Assembly (NCBI RefSeq): GCF_030733385.1
Contig: NZ_JASHJC010000015.1
Span: forward strand, 47,049-111,048
DNA from: Roseovarius sp. MMSF_3359
GTDB taxonomy: Bacteria; Pseudomonadota; Alphaproteobacteria; Rhodobacterales; Rhodobacteraceae
Direction of reading: 5' to 3'
DNA: 64,000 nt
Shown one piece after another: positions 7,465 to 16,815 of the stretch. Made by a program: the position numbers and the translations under genes. The notes beneath the pieces are model-generated. The model saw nothing but the letters and a program-made list of their open reading frames with translations, searched no databases and had not been told where the DNA came from. The first letter of the stretch is position 1; every line of letters starts with the position of its first letter.

Positions 7465-10400
7465 TCAGTGAAAATCCCGCGACTTCGGGATGATCCGTAC
7501 ATCGCGCGGATGCCGGTGGGTGCTGTGGGGGATTGGCTTGCGCACCTCATCGGCATGGGCAAGCGGCACCTGCATCTCGTCCCCCGAAAGCCGGTTCAGC
7601 GCATCGCTGCGGTCAGTCAGGTGGTTGACGACCACATGGATGACATCCGCATCCCGCTGCACGATGCCCCGCACATCCAGCAGGCGCGCCTGCATGATCG
7701 GTTTGCGATAGGCGGTCATCACCTTGGACCAGATCACCAGGTTGGCAACACCGGTTTCATCTTCGAGCGTGATGAAACAGACGCCCTTGGCACTGCCCGG
7801 GCGCTGCCGGACCAGCACGAGCCCGGCAATGGAAATCGCCTGCCCATTGCGCATCCCGTTCAGGTCACGGGCGGAACGATACCCTTGCCGGGCCATGCTG
7901 GCGCGCAGGAAAGACAGCGGATGCGCCTTGAGCGATAAACGCAGGGTCTGATAATCGGCCACCACATGTTCGCACACGGGCATCTGCGGCAGGATGAAGG
8001 GGGTTTCAGCACCCTCCTCACGCGCCCCGGCAAAAAGCGGCAGGTCCGGGGCATCGCGTAACGCGCGCGTGTCCCAGAGCGCCTGCCGCCGGTCGAGGCC
8101 GATCGAGCGGAACGCATCCGCCGCCGCCAGCTTGTGCATCGTGCCGGCATCCACCCGTGCCCGCATCTTGAGGTCCTGCACATCGCTGAAAGGCGCCTCG
8201 CGCTGTTGCAAAAGCCGTGCGGCCACGGCCTCCGGCATGCCATCCACCTGCCGAAACCCCAGGCGAACGGCGAAATCCCCACGCCCCGTGGGCTCCAGCG
8301 TGTTGTCCCACTCGCTGTAATTGATATCGGGCGCGCGGATCTCGACCCCGTGTTCGCGGGCGTCACGGACGATCTGCGCGGGCGCGTAAAACCCCATGGG
8401 CTGCGCGTTGAGCAAGGCGGCACAGAATACATCCGGGTAATGGCATTTGATCCAGCTTGAGATATAGACCAGCAGCGCGAAACTGGCCGCATGGCTTTCC
8501 GGGAAGCCATAATCGCCGAACCCCTTGATCTGATTGAAACAACGCGCGGCAAATTCCGGGTCGTACCCCCGGCCAATCATCCGGCTGACCATCTTGTCTT
8601 CCAATGCGCCGATGGTGCCACGGGACCGGAACGTGGCCATGGCCTTGCGCAGCTCATTGGCCTCCTGGGGCGAGAATTCCGCCGCGACCATGGCAATTTT
8701 CATCGCCTGTTCCTGAAAGATCGGCACGCCGTTGGTGCGTTGCAGGATATTCCTGAGCTCGTCCGGGTCATGGTCAGCCCCGGGTGAGGGGTATTCGACC
8801 GGCTCCGCCCCGCTGCGGCGGCGCAGGTAGGGATGCACCATGTCGCCCTGAATGGGGCCGGGCCGCACAATGGCGACCTGTATGACCAGGTCATAGAATT
8901 CGCGCGGTTTCAGGCGGGGCAGCATGTTCATCTGCGCGCGGCTTTCGACCTGGAACGTGCCAAGGCTGTCGCCGGTGCAGAGCATGTCGTAAACCGCCGG
9001 GTCCTCTTTTGGTACGCTGGCCAGGTCGAACCGCTTGCCGTGATGCGCCGCGATCAGGTCAAAGGCCTTGCGGATGCAGGTGAGCATGCCCAGGGCCAGC
9101 ACATCCACCTTGAGGATGCGCAGCTCGTCAATATCGTCCTTGTCCCATTCGATGAAACTGCGATCTGCCATCGCGGCATTGCCGATGGGAACCGTCCGCG
9201 TCAGCGGCGTTTCGGTCAGGATGAACCCGCCCACATGCTGGCTCAGGTGGCGTGGCATGCCGATCATCTGATCGGCCAGCTTGATCGTGCGCGCCATCAG
9301 CGGGTCTCGCAGGTCAATCCCGGCCTCCCTTGCCTCCCGCTCTCCCACCTCGCGGCCCCAACTGCCCCAGATTGTCTTGGCCAGCGCCGCGGTGATATCT
9401 TCGGACAGGCCCATCACCTTGCCCACTTCGCGGACCGCCATGCGGGGGCGGTAATGGACCACCGTCGCGCAAAGCCCCGCCCGGTCGCGGCCGTATTTGT
9501 CATAGATATGCTGAATCACCTCTTCGCGGCGTTCATGTTCGAAATCCACGTCGATATCGGGCGGTTCCTTGCGCTCCTCGGAAATGAAGCGTTCAAACAG
9601 AAGGTCGTTCTTGCCCGGATCGACAGCGGTAATGCCCAGCACGTAACAGACGGCGGAATTGGCTGCCGAGCCGCGCCCCTGGCACAATATCGGCGGGCTG
9701 GTCTGATGACGGGCGAAGCGGATGATGTCGTAGATGGTCAGGAAATACTGCGCGATCTCGAGCTTGCCGATCAGTGAAAGCTCCTTCCTGAGTGCGGTAC
9801 GGACCTTGTCCGGCACCCCGTCGGGGTAATGCTCGGCCGCACCTTTCCAGGTCAGCTCACTCAGGTAGTCCTGCGGTGTGCGGCCTTCGGGGATGGTCTC
9901 CTGCGGGTATTCATAAGACAGCTCACGCAGATCAAAGCGACAGGCATCCGCCACCTCCCGCGCGGCGCGGATCGCATGGGGCCACTCGGCAAAAAGGCGC
10001 ATCATCTCTTCCGGCGATTTCAGGTGCCGTTCGCCATTCGCCGCCAGCAGGAAACCGGCCTTGGCGATGGTGGTCTTGTGCCGGATACAGGTCATCACAT
10101 CCTGCAAGGGCCGCCGGTCGGGCGCGTGGTAGTGGACATCATTGGTGGCCAGGATCGACAAGCCATGCGATTTTGCCAACCGGTCCAGCGCATTGATCCG
10201 CGCCCGGTCGTCGCCGTGATAAAGATAGCTTGCCGCGATATGGCGCAGCCCCGGCAAGGCGCGCAGCAACCGGCGCAGCCCCGCGGCAAAGGCGGCCACT
10301 TCCGCCCCCGGGATCGCGATCAGGTGTACGCCTTCGCCATGTGCCGCCAGATCGTCCAGCGTGATATGGCACATGCCCTTTTCCTGCCAGTTGCCGGCGG

Positions 10401-10767
10401 TGTCCCGCATCTTGCCCTTGGAGAGTAATTGGCAAAGCCGGCCATAGGCGGCGCGGTCCCGTGGATAGGCCAGGAATTCCTCGCCGCTGACCAATTGCAA
10501 CCGGCAGCCGATGACGGGCCGCATCTGCGCTTTCAGCGCCTCGGCATGCAGGCGCACGACCCCGGCCATGGTGTTCAGGTCCGCCACGCCGATGGCATCA
10601 TAACCCTGCGCCCAGGCGGTGGCGGAAAGATCCACCGCATCCGAGGCGCCGTGCAGGAACGAAAAACAGGTGGTGATGCCCAGTTCGACAAAATCCGCGC
10701 GAGCGTTCGGGGTAAATCCACCTTCCTCCAGGGTGCGCCTTGGGCGTTGATTGTCCATGTCAGGCAT
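7465..10767 (-). CDS. dnaE2: Error-prone DNA polymerase III alpha subunit (DnaE2/ImuC)
   Basis: 1100-aa C-family polymerase that performs SOS translesion synthesis together with ImuA and ImuB. It has the N-terminal PHP domain (ELGITTCFSFLHGASD to about residue 210), the palm with catalytic aspartates in PPDIDVDFEH (residues 402-411) and a third in LKVDVLALGM, a helix-hairpin-helix region, and a C-terminal OB fold (ISIAGLVLVRQRPGS). Its length fits DnaE2 rather than the longer replicative DnaE1, and imuB lies 60 bases upstream. The ATG at 10767 sits behind GGGGGAGG. It is convergent with bhcR. Confidence 0.95.
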   Translation of the reverse strand: MPDMDNQRPRRTLEEGGFTPNARADFVELGITTCFSFLHGASDAVDLSATAWAQGYDAIGVADLNTMAGVVRLHAEALKAQMRPVIGCRLQLVSGEEFLAYPRDRAAYGRLCQLLSKGKMRDTAGNWQEKGMCHITLDDLAAHGEGVHLIAIPGAEVAAFAAGLRRLLRALPGLRHIAASYLYHGDDRARINALDRLAKSHGLSILATNDVHYHAPDRRPLQDVMTCIRHKTTIAKAGFLLAANGERHLKSPEEMMRLFAEWPHAIRAAREVADACRFDLRELSYEYPQETIPEGRTPQDYLSELTWKGAAEHYPDGVPDKVRTALRKELSLIGKLEIAQYFLTIYDIIRFARHQTSPPILCQGRGSAANSAVCYVLGITAVDPGKNDLLFERFISEERKEPPDIDVDFEHERREEVIQHIYDKYGRDRAGLCATVVHYRPRMAVREVGKVMGLSEDITAALAKTIWGSWGREVGEREAREAGIDLRDPLMARTIKLADQMIGMPRHLSQHVGGFILTETPLTRTVPIGNAAMADRSFIEWDKDDIDELRILKVDVLALGMLTCIRKAFDLIAAHHGKRFDLASVPKEDPAVYDMLCTGDSLGTFQVESRAQMNMLPRLKPREFYDLVIQVAIVRPGPIQGDMVHPYLRRRSGAEPVEYPSPGADHDPDELRNILQRTNGVPIFQEQAMKIAMVAAEFSPQEANELRKAMATFRSRGTIGALEDKMVSRMIGRGYDPEFAARCFNQIKGFGDYGFPESHAASFALLVYISSWIKCHYPDVFCAALLNAQPMGFYAPAQIVRDAREHGVEIRAPDINYSEWDNTLEPTGRGDFAVRLGFRQVDGMPEAVAARLLQQREAPFSDVQDLKMRARVDAGTMHKLAAADAFRSIGLDRRQALWDTRALRDAPDLPLFAGAREEGAETPFILPQMPVCEHVVADYQTLRLSLKAHPLSFLRASMARQGYRSARDLNGMRNGQAISIAGLVLVRQRPGSAKGVCFITLEDETGVANLVIWSKVMTAYRKPIMQARLLDVRGIVQRDADVIHVVVNHLTDRSDALNRLSGDEMQVPLAHADEVRKPIPHSTHRHPRDVRIIPKSRDFH

Positions 10768-10827
10768 GGGCGCCTCCCCCTTGCCGCACCCGCCCGACCG
10801 TGACCGCTTCTGCCTTGCCCCGGACCA

Positions 10828-12360
10828 TCATGCGAACATCCCGTGCACGAACCAGCGTGGATCCCCGCCGCGCCCGTCATCATGCAGTCCTTCGCGGTAG
10901 ATCCACAGGCGTTTGCCACTTTGATCCTCGACCTTGAAATAGTCCCGCAGCCGCGTACCGGGGCGGTCACGCCACCATTCCGGTGCGATCCGTTCAGGCC
11001 CTGCGTAACGCGCCACGCGGTGGGTCTGCCTGCGCCAGATGAACTGCACCGGGGGGCCTTCGGGCACGGCATAGAGCACGCGCACCTCCTCCGGGGGATG
11101 CAGCAGCCGGACGGGCCGCTCCCGCGGGGTGGCCTCCGCCCCGGCCCCGTGCATGTGTAGCGCCGGGATACGGATCTCGGCCCGTTCCGGGACATGGCTT
11201 GCGCGCAAGGCCGGGCTCTGGACCGCCTGCGCCCCGAAACGCGCGCTCAGCCGGTCAATCAGGCGAGGCAGATGCAGGTCCTCTTCGGCCTTGCCGTCAA
11301 GCCGTGTCTGGGTCAGCTCAAGCGCCTCCACAACACCGGCCTCAAGCGTGATCAGGTCAAACCCGAAACCGGGATTGATCCGCTCCAGCTTGCCCTCGAA
11401 AAGGCGGTGCAGGTGATCCGCATCGCGCGTCGGCGCCGCGGTGGCCGCCTCGATCCGGCTGATCTCGCCATCGGTGCGATAGACGGTCAGGTGAAGACGG
11501 CGGCAGCCAAGCCCCTGCCGGGCAAGCTGATGACACAGGTCGCGGCAAAGGTCGGGGACATAGGCGGTCGGATCCTGGATCGGTTCGGGCAAGCGCGTCC
11601 GCGCGATGATCCGCGGCGCCGCATCCCGGCTTGCCACCGGCTCGGCCAGATGCCCCATCGCCTGATCCAGCCGCATGAGCGGGTTGGCCGCCAGATCGGC
11701 GCGCGCAAACCGCCGGGTCAGGGACAGGCGCGGCACCTGCGCAATCGCGCCGATGGTCTTGAGGCCCAGACGGCGCAGCAGCAAAAGCGTGTCTCCTTTC
11801 AACCGCAACCCGTCAACCGGCAAAGGCGCCAGCGCCGGGGCGATACCCTCTTCCGCACAGATCGCGCGGACCGGTCCGTGACGTGCCAGCGCCCAGGCCG
11901 CCCCCCATGTGGGGGCCACCGCCAGTTGCGCGCCAAGCCCCAGCCCGGACAGGCATGTCTCCATATCGGTCAGCATCGCCGCTTCCCCGCCGAACAGGTG
12001 ATCCGCGCCGGTGGTTTCAAGGATAAGGCCATCGGCACCGTCCACCACGCTCCACGGGCACCAGCGCCGCGCCCAGAGCATCAGGCGCCTCAACGCCGCC
12101 GCATCCCCAGCCAGGTCGGCGTATTCAACCCGCAGATCAGCGCAGACCGCCCTGGCATCCACCACCCGCGCCCCGATCATGGCCCCGGCCAGCCGTGCAG
12201 CACGGTTGGCGGCATGGATCACCGGGCCATGGGGGCCTTCGGTCGTGAGGATAACGGCCACATCATCGGGCGGCGCGTCGCCATTGCGCGCCATCACTTT
12301 CTGCCACCGCTCCATCGCGAATTGCGGCAGATAGATCGACACGATCCGCCGCCCGGTCAT
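10828..12360 (-). CDS. imuB: Inactive Y-family polymerase-like protein ImuB
   Basis: 510-aa UmuC/DinB-like protein. ImuB proteins bridge the beta clamp, ImuA and DnaE2 and usually lack the Y-family catalytic acids. The N-terminus RRIVSIYLPQFAMERWQ lacks the DxD-type acidic motif of active Y polymerases. A finger/thumb region follows (LRRLGLKTIGAIAQVPRLSL is a helix-hairpin-helix). The ATG at 12360 was chosen because it gives the family N-terminus and length; the frame stays open to 12444. The start lies about 98 bases inside imuA, in another frame, so the two are translationally linked. Confidence 0.93.
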   Translation of the reverse strand: MTGRRIVSIYLPQFAMERWQKVMARNGDAPPDDVAVILTTEGPHGPVIHAANRAARLAGAMIGARVVDARAVCADLRVEYADLAGDAAALRRLMLWARRWCPWSVVDGADGLILETTGADHLFGGEAAMLTDMETCLSGLGLGAQLAVAPTWGAAWALARHGPVRAICAEEGIAPALAPLPVDGLRLKGDTLLLLRRLGLKTIGAIAQVPRLSLTRRFARADLAANPLMRLDQAMGHLAEPVASRDAAPRIIARTRLPEPIQDPTAYVPDLCRDLCHQLARQGLGCRRLHLTVYRTDGEISRIEAATAAPTRDADHLHRLFEGKLERINPGFGFDLITLEAGVVEALELTQTRLDGKAEEDLHLPRLIDRLSARFGAQAVQSPALRASHVPERAEIRIPALHMHGAGAEATPRERPVRLLHPPEEVRVLYAVPEGPPVQFIWRRQTHRVARYAGPERIAPEWWRDRPGTRLRDYFKVEDQSGKRLWIYREGLHDDGRGGDPRWFVHGMFA

Positions 12361-12946
12361 AGGTGGCAATCCATGTGCCGGGCGGCCGATGACGCGCCCG
12401 GAAAAGTTCGGCCTGCCAGCGCGGCGCGCCCGGTGCCCTGGCATCTTCGGGATGGGGCAACGATGGCAGGGAGGTCACGCGCCAGCGATTGCGCGCAGCG
12501 CTCAGATCGGGAGAGGCCGCGCGCCGGATCAGCCAACAGGGCACCTGGTGATGTTCCGCCCGCAAGGCCAACCGCTTGGTCGCCGTGAAATCCAGAACCG
12601 GCGGATCGCCCCAAATCTCCCCGACCACAGCGGCCAGAGCGGTGCAGCGCAACCCCTCCTCCATCGCCAGGAGCACATCCACGGGCCGGCTCAGGTCGAC
12701 CTGGATCACCTGCCGCGTCGTCATCCCCGGCAGATAGGGCCTCCCGGCCTCCTTCTGCGAAAGCCAGTCCTGCACCCACAGGACCGGCGCGCGCTGCCGG
12801 GGCAGGCTCGACAGCACAAAGCCCACCGCGCCCGCGTCCGTTGGCGTGGCCGGGAAGGCTTCCGACAACGTGCAGAATTGGCTTTGCGAACCCGCAAACC
12901 ACCGCTTTTGGCGATATCCAGAGGTGAGAGCCGTCTTGCACTGCAC
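12263..12946 (-). CDS. imuA: SOS mutagenesis protein ImuA
   Basis: About 227-aa ImuA (SulA/RecA-like) protein, first gene of the imuA-imuB-dnaE2 cassette and partner of ImuB at the beta clamp. Core segments are VGFVLSSLPRQRAPVLWVQDWLS, read as PVLWVQD plus PYLPGMTTRQVIQVDLSRP, and AALAAVVGEIWGDPPVLDFTATKRL-type RecA-fold strands. Start choice: the frame stays open to 13042, but that would place the LexA box at 12964-12978 inside the coding region. GTG at 12946 is the first plausible start after it; its ribosome site (GGAA) is weak, so TTG at 12957 is an alternative. The 3' end overlaps imuB. Confidence 0.85.
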   Translation of the reverse strand: MQCKTALTSGYRQKRWFAGSQSQFCTLSEAFPATPTDAGAVGFVLSSLPRQRAPVLWVQDWLSQKEAGRPYLPGMTTRQVIQVDLSRPVDVLLAMEEGLRCTALAAVVGEIWGDPPVLDFTATKRLALRAEHHQVPCWLIRRAASPDLSAARNRWRVTSLPSLPHPEDARAPGAPRWQAELFRARHRPPGTWIATYDRAADRVDLSAAIRDGAVAESDGAQWRRAAR

Positions 12947-12963
12947 AAGTGATTCCAATAAAT

Positions 12964-12978
12964 GTTCACTATATGTTC
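12964..12978 (-). promoter_or_regulatory. LexA (SOS) box of the imuA operon
   Basis: A perfect GTTC-N7-GTTC direct repeat (GAAC-N7-GAAC on the coding strand), the LexA site established for Alphaproteobacteria such as Rhodobacter and Rhizobium. It lies 17 bases before the proposed imuA start, where LexA would block transcription. The surrounding 40 bases are AT-rich, as expected for a promoter. Confidence 0.9.
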
Positions 12979-13147
12979 TATAAATTTGAGCAGCTTTTGA
13001 CAACACTAATCCCGGCACAAATTGGATGTCCGCGCGGGTCAATGCGCGCCATTCAACGTAGATTGAGATGCTTCAAATCTGCATTTAAGGGGCAATAATA
13101 CCCGCGCAAAACCATGCGGTGATACTCGCAGGCCGCTCTGTGACAGA

Positions 13148-13972
13148 TTACCGGTTCAGCGCCATGTGCCGGTTCACATCCTTGTAGAGCAGATAGCGGA
13201 ACGGCCCCGGGCCGCCCGCGTAACAGGCCTGCGGGCAGAAGGCGCGCAGCCACATGTAATCGCCCGCCTCGACCTCGACCCAATCCTGGTTGAGCCGATA
13301 GACCGCCTTGCCCTCCAGCACGTAGAGCCCGTGTTCCATCACATGGGTCTCAGCAAAGGGGATCACGCCACCGGGCTGGAACGTCACGATGGTCACATGC
13401 ATGTCATGGCGCAGGTCGGTCGGATCGACAAACCGTGTCGTGGCCCAGACACCATTTGTATCCGGCATGGGCGTCGGCGCGATATCCTGCTCATTGGTAA
13501 AAAGCGCGTCGGGGGCATCGAGCCCCTCAACCCGTTGATAGGCTTTGCGAATCCAGTGAAACCGTGCGACCGCGTCGCCGGTGTTTCGTACCTGCCAGTC
13601 GGCATCCGGCGGAAGGTAGGCATAGCCGCCGGTTTTCAGGCGATGCGCCTCACCGCCAAGGGTCAGGGTCACCGCCCCCTCGACCACGAAGATCACCGCT
13701 TCGACACCAGCCTCGGTTTCGGGCCGGTCACTGCCCCCGCCGGGCTGCACCTCGGCGATATATTGCGAAAAGGTCTCTGCAAAACCCGACAGGGGCCGTG
13801 ACAGCACCCAGAACCGCGCTCCCTCCCAAAACGGCAGAAAGCTCGTCACGATATCGCTGAACGTGCCTTTCGGGATGACCGCATAGGCATCGGTGAAAAC
13901 TGCCCGATCCGTCAGGAGTTGGGTCTGCGGCGGCAGGCCGCCCTTGGGGGCGTAATAGGTCGCGTTACTCAT
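13148..13972 (-). CDS. allE: (S)-Ureidoglycine aminohydrolase (bicupin)
   Basis: 274-aa double cupin enzyme of purine breakdown: it hydrolyses (S)-ureidoglycine, the product of allantoate amidohydrolase, to (S)-ureidoglycolate and ammonia. The N-terminal SNATYYAPKGGLPPQ is typical of the family. The second cupin has the Mn-binding pattern FAETHVMEHGLYVLEGKAVY and ends with WLRAFCPQACYAGGPG. The ATG at 13972 was chosen over an open extension to 14038 because it gives the family N-terminus. No other allantoin gene is adjacent; xdhA and 8-oxoguanine deaminase elsewhere in the window belong to the same wider pathway. Confidence 0.9.
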   Translation of the reverse strand: MSNATYYAPKGGLPPQTQLLTDRAVFTDAYAVIPKGTFSDIVTSFLPFWEGARFWVLSRPLSGFAETFSQYIAEVQPGGGSDRPETEAGVEAVIFVVEGAVTLTLGGEAHRLKTGGYAYLPPDADWQVRNTGDAVARFHWIRKAYQRVEGLDAPDALFTNEQDIAPTPMPDTNGVWATTRFVDPTDLRHDMHVTIVTFQPGGVIPFAETHVMEHGLYVLEGKAVYRLNQDWVEVEAGDYMWLRAFCPQACYAGGPGPFRYLLYKDVNRHMALNR

Positions 13973-14112
13973 GTCAGGGACCGTTCGGTTGGCTGCGTCA
14001 CCCGCCATCAAAGACCAGACCGGAAAACGATCCAACAAGATTCGTACCTTGCAATTGCTGAAGGTTTCTAAGGAAATTTTTGAAAAGACTGACAGATTTC
14101 GGTGTGGAGACC

Positions 14113-15075
14113 TTATCCGGCCCGGCGCAGGCCCGAAGGCGTCACGCCGTATTCGCGCCGTATCGCCCGGGTCAGCGCCGCGGGAGAATCGTATCCGCAG
14201 CGCACGGCGATCTCGGCCACGCCCAGATGCGTCCCCTCCAGCAATTTACGGGCCGAGGCCAGCCGCAGATGCCGATAAACCGTTCCCGGCGGCGCCCCCA
14301 ACCGCGCCCGAAACCGCCGGTCAAGCGTTCTCGGCTGACACGAAAGGCGCCGCGCCAGCACCTCCAGTGGCAAGGGACGTTCGAGATTGCCCCGCATCAG
14401 GCTCAAGGCCCGGCTGACCATTGGGTCGCGCACCGCGTTCTGATCCCGATCGGCCCCGACGGGCGGGTCCTTGTGGATAAAGAGCGCCTCGACATCCAGC
14501 CGCGCCGCGATCCCAAGATGATCGCTGATCAGGCCCAACGTCAGATCAAGCGCCGACATGGCCCCGGCACAGGTCATCATCGGGCCATCCCGGATCACGC
14601 GGGCCTGTTCTGCTTCAACCTCAAGAAATTGCTCGGTAAATCCGTCCAAGAGATCCCAGTGAACGGTACAGCGCCGCCTGTCGAGCAACCCGGCGGACGC
14701 CATCAGCCACGGCCCCGCGTCAAGACCCACGGTCACCCCGGCCCGCTGCGATGCCCACTGCAGAGCGCGGCGATTGGGCGGCGTATCATGCCGAAGGTGG
14801 TCATAGCTGGCAGTGACAAAGAGATAATCGCATACCGCAAGCTCACCAAGCGGCGCATGCGGCACCACCTGCATGCCGCTTGACGACAAGACCGGCCCGC
14901 CATCTGGTGTGAATATCCGCCAGTCAAACGCATGGGTCGATGTCTGCGTATTGGCCGCACGCAACGGCTCAAGGCAATTGGCCAGACACAGGTTCGAAAA
15001 CTGATCGTAGATCAGAAAGGCGATCCGCACTGGCGCGGCAGATGCTTTTGTCCATTCAGGCATGATTTTTGTCAT
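14113..15075 (-). CDS. GlxA/CdhR-type AraC-family regulator
   Basis: 320-aa regulator with an N-terminal DJ-1/PfpI (class I glutamine amidotransferase-like) sensor (VRIAFLIYDQFSNLCLANC to about residue 190) and a C-terminal AraC helix-turn-helix pair (LPLEVLARRLSCQPRTLDRR and VAEIAVRCGYDSPAALTRA). The cysteine of catalytic family members is replaced here (GLDAGPWLMASAGLL), as usual for sensors. It is divergent, 67 bases away, from the carnitine-type operon, the same arrangement as CdhR with carnitine dehydrogenase genes in Pseudomonas. Regulation of that operon by a carnitine-related ligand is inferred. Confidence 0.87.
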   Translation of the reverse strand: MTKIMPEWTKASAAPVRIAFLIYDQFSNLCLANCLEPLRAANTQTSTHAFDWRIFTPDGGPVLSSSGMQVVPHAPLGELAVCDYLFVTASYDHLRHDTPPNRRALQWASQRAGVTVGLDAGPWLMASAGLLDRRRCTVHWDLLDGFTEQFLEVEAEQARVIRDGPMMTCAGAMSALDLTLGLISDHLGIAARLDVEALFIHKDPPVGADRDQNAVRDPMVSRALSLMRGNLERPLPLEVLARRLSCQPRTLDRRFRARLGAPPGTVYRHLRLASARKLLEGTHLGVAEIAVRCGYDSPAALTRAIRREYGVTPSGLRRAG

Positions 15076-15142
15076 TTACTGCAAACTGTCTTTCCCTATC
15101 ACGGCAGTAGGATTTTTCAAACGTCCATTCAGGGAGACTCAG

Positions 15143-16054
15143 ATGCCGCTTGCCATGAACCGAGAGGTTTTCATCACCTGCGCCGTGACCGGCTCGGGCT
15201 CGACCCAGGATCGCAGCCCCCATGTGCCGCGCTCACCGCAACAGATCGCCGAAAGCGCCATCGCGGCGGCCAAGGCCGGGGCGGCAGTGGTGCATTGCCA
15301 TGTGCGCGACCCGGAAACCGGCGTGCCATCGCGCGACCCGAAACTCTACCGCGAACTGACCGACCGGGTGCGTGACGCGGATGTCGACGTGGTGCTGAAC
15401 CTCACCGCGGGCATGGGCGGCGACATGGTTTTTGGAGGCGTCGAAAGCCCCCTGCCCGTGGCCGACGGCACCGACATGGTGGGCGCCACAGAGCGGATGG
15501 AACATATCGCTGAATGCCTGCCCGAGATCTGCACGCTCGACTGCGGCACGATGAACTTTGCCGAGGCCGATTACGTGATGACCAACACGCCCGGCATGTT
15601 GACCGCCATGGGCAAGATGATGACCGATCTGGGTGTGAAGCCCGAGATCGAGGCGTTTGACACCGGTCATCTCTGGTACGCCAAGCAACTCGTGGCCGAT
15701 GGTGTGCTGGAAACCGATGCGCTGGTGCAGCTTTGCATGGGGGTGCCGTGGGGCGCGCCGAATGACCTCAACACCTTCATGGCCATGGTCAACAACGTGC
15801 CTGCGGAGTGGAACTGGTCGGCCTTCTCGCTGGGCCGCGATCAGATGGCTTATGTCGCCGCCTCGGTGCTGGCCGGTGGCAATGTGCGCGTCGGGCTGGA
15901 AGACAACCTGATGCTCGATCGTGGCGTCCAGGCCGAGAACTGGCAGTTGGTCGAACGCGCCCGCGAAATCATCGAACGGCTTGGCGCAAAGGTGATCGGC
16001 CCGGAAGAAGTACGCAAGAAACTGCGCCTGACCAAGCGGGCACCACGGGGATGA
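15143..16054 (+). CDS. 3-Dehydrocarnitine cleavage enzyme (BKACE family)
   Basis: 303-aa beta-keto acid cleavage enzyme (formerly DUF849), a TIM-barrel zinc enzyme that transfers an acetyl-CoA-derived unit. On 3-dehydrocarnitine it gives betainyl-CoA plus acetoacetate. The zinc-binding HCHVRD motif lies at residues 51-56, and LNLTAGMGGD plus HLWYAKQLV are further family blocks. Start ATG at 15143 behind AGGGAGA; the frame is open earlier but without a ribosome site. It is first in the operon; the next gene starts inside its stop (ATGA). The substrate is assigned from the neighbouring carnitine dehydrogenase, equivalent to cdhC. Confidence 0.88.
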   Translation: MPLAMNREVFITCAVTGSGSTQDRSPHVPRSPQQIAESAIAAAKAGAAVVHCHVRDPETGVPSRDPKLYRELTDRVRDADVDVVLNLTAGMGGDMVFGGVESPLPVADGTDMVGATERMEHIAECLPEICTLDCGTMNFAEADYVMTNTPGMLTAMGKMMTDLGVKPEIEAFDTGHLWYAKQLVADGVLETDALVQLCMGVPWGAPNDLNTFMAMVNNVPAEWNWSAFSLGRDQMAYVAASVLAGGNVRVGLEDNLMLDRGVQAENWQLVERAREIIERLGAKVIGPEEVRKKLRLTKRAPRG

Positions 16055-16815
16055 GCGGTCGCCGCGTCCTGATTACCGCGGGCGCATCGGGCATTGGCCT
16101 GGGCTTGGCACGGCGCTTTGCCGAAGCCGGAGACCGCGTCGCGATCTGCGATGCGGACGCGGACGCATTGGACAAGGTCAAGGCGGAATTCCCCGATTTC
16201 ATCGCCGCCCGGGCCGACGTGACCGATGAGGCGCAGATGGACGCATTTCTGCAAGCGGTGGAGGCCGAATGGGGCGGTGTTGACGTTGTTTGCGCCAATG
16301 CCGGCACGGGCGGCCCGGCCGGGCGGATCGAAGATCTGGATTATGCCGCATGGCGCGATTGCGTTGGCGTGAACCTTTTCGGCGCGTTTCTCACCTGCCG
16401 ATGGGCGGCACGTGTGATGCGGGCGCAAGGGTCTGGCCTGATCGTGCTCACCTCCTCCACGGCGGGGCTTTTCGGCTATCCGCTGCGCTCGCCCTATGCG
16501 GCGGCGAAATGGGGCATCGTGGGCCTGACCAAGACGCTGGCCATGGAGCTTGGCCCGGCGGGCGTGCGGGTCAACTGCATCTGCCCCGGCGCGGTCGAAG
16601 GCGACCGGATGGAGCGGGTGCTGGCCAATGAAAGCGCGGCAACCGGCACGCCCATCGAAGAGCTGCGCGCGAATTATGTGGCCTGCACCTCCCTCAAAAG
16701 CTGGGTAAGCGCGGACGATCTGGCGGACATGGTGCAGTTCCTCGCATCCCCCGCCGCAAGCAAAATCACCGGTCAGATCCTGGCCGTGGACGGACATACG
16801 GAGAGCATCAACTGA
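16051..16815 (+). CDS. Short-chain dehydrogenase in the carnitine operon
   Basis: 254-aa classical SDR. TAGASGIGLGLARRF is the dinucleotide loop, CANAG the structural motif, Ser in TSSTAG and YAAAK the catalytic Tyr/Lys, and AVDGHTES the C-terminus. The start overlaps the previous stop (ATGA) and its own stop overlaps the next ATG, so it is tightly coupled to both. A role as D-carnitine or related hydroxy-acid dehydrogenase feeding 3-dehydrocarnitine is plausible from the position between the cleavage enzyme and carnitine dehydrogenase, but substrate specificity cannot be read from the sequence. Confidence 0.85.
   Translation: MSGRRVLITAGASGIGLGLARRFAEAGDRVAICDADADALDKVKAEFPDFIAARADVTDEAQMDAFLQAVEAEWGGVDVVCANAGTGGPAGRIEDLDYAAWRDCVGVNLFGAFLTCRWAARVMRAQGSGLIVLTSSTAGLFGYPLRSPYAAAKWGIVGLTKTLAMELGPAGVRVNCICPGAVEGDRMERVLANESAATGTPIEELRANYVACTSLKSWVSADDLADMVQFLASPAASKITGQILAVDGHTESIN

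Noticed and set aside
11194..12588. A 464-codon plus-strand frame opposite imuB
   Set aside because: Arg/Pro/Gln-rich low-complexity product with no family resemblance, complementary to imuB codons.
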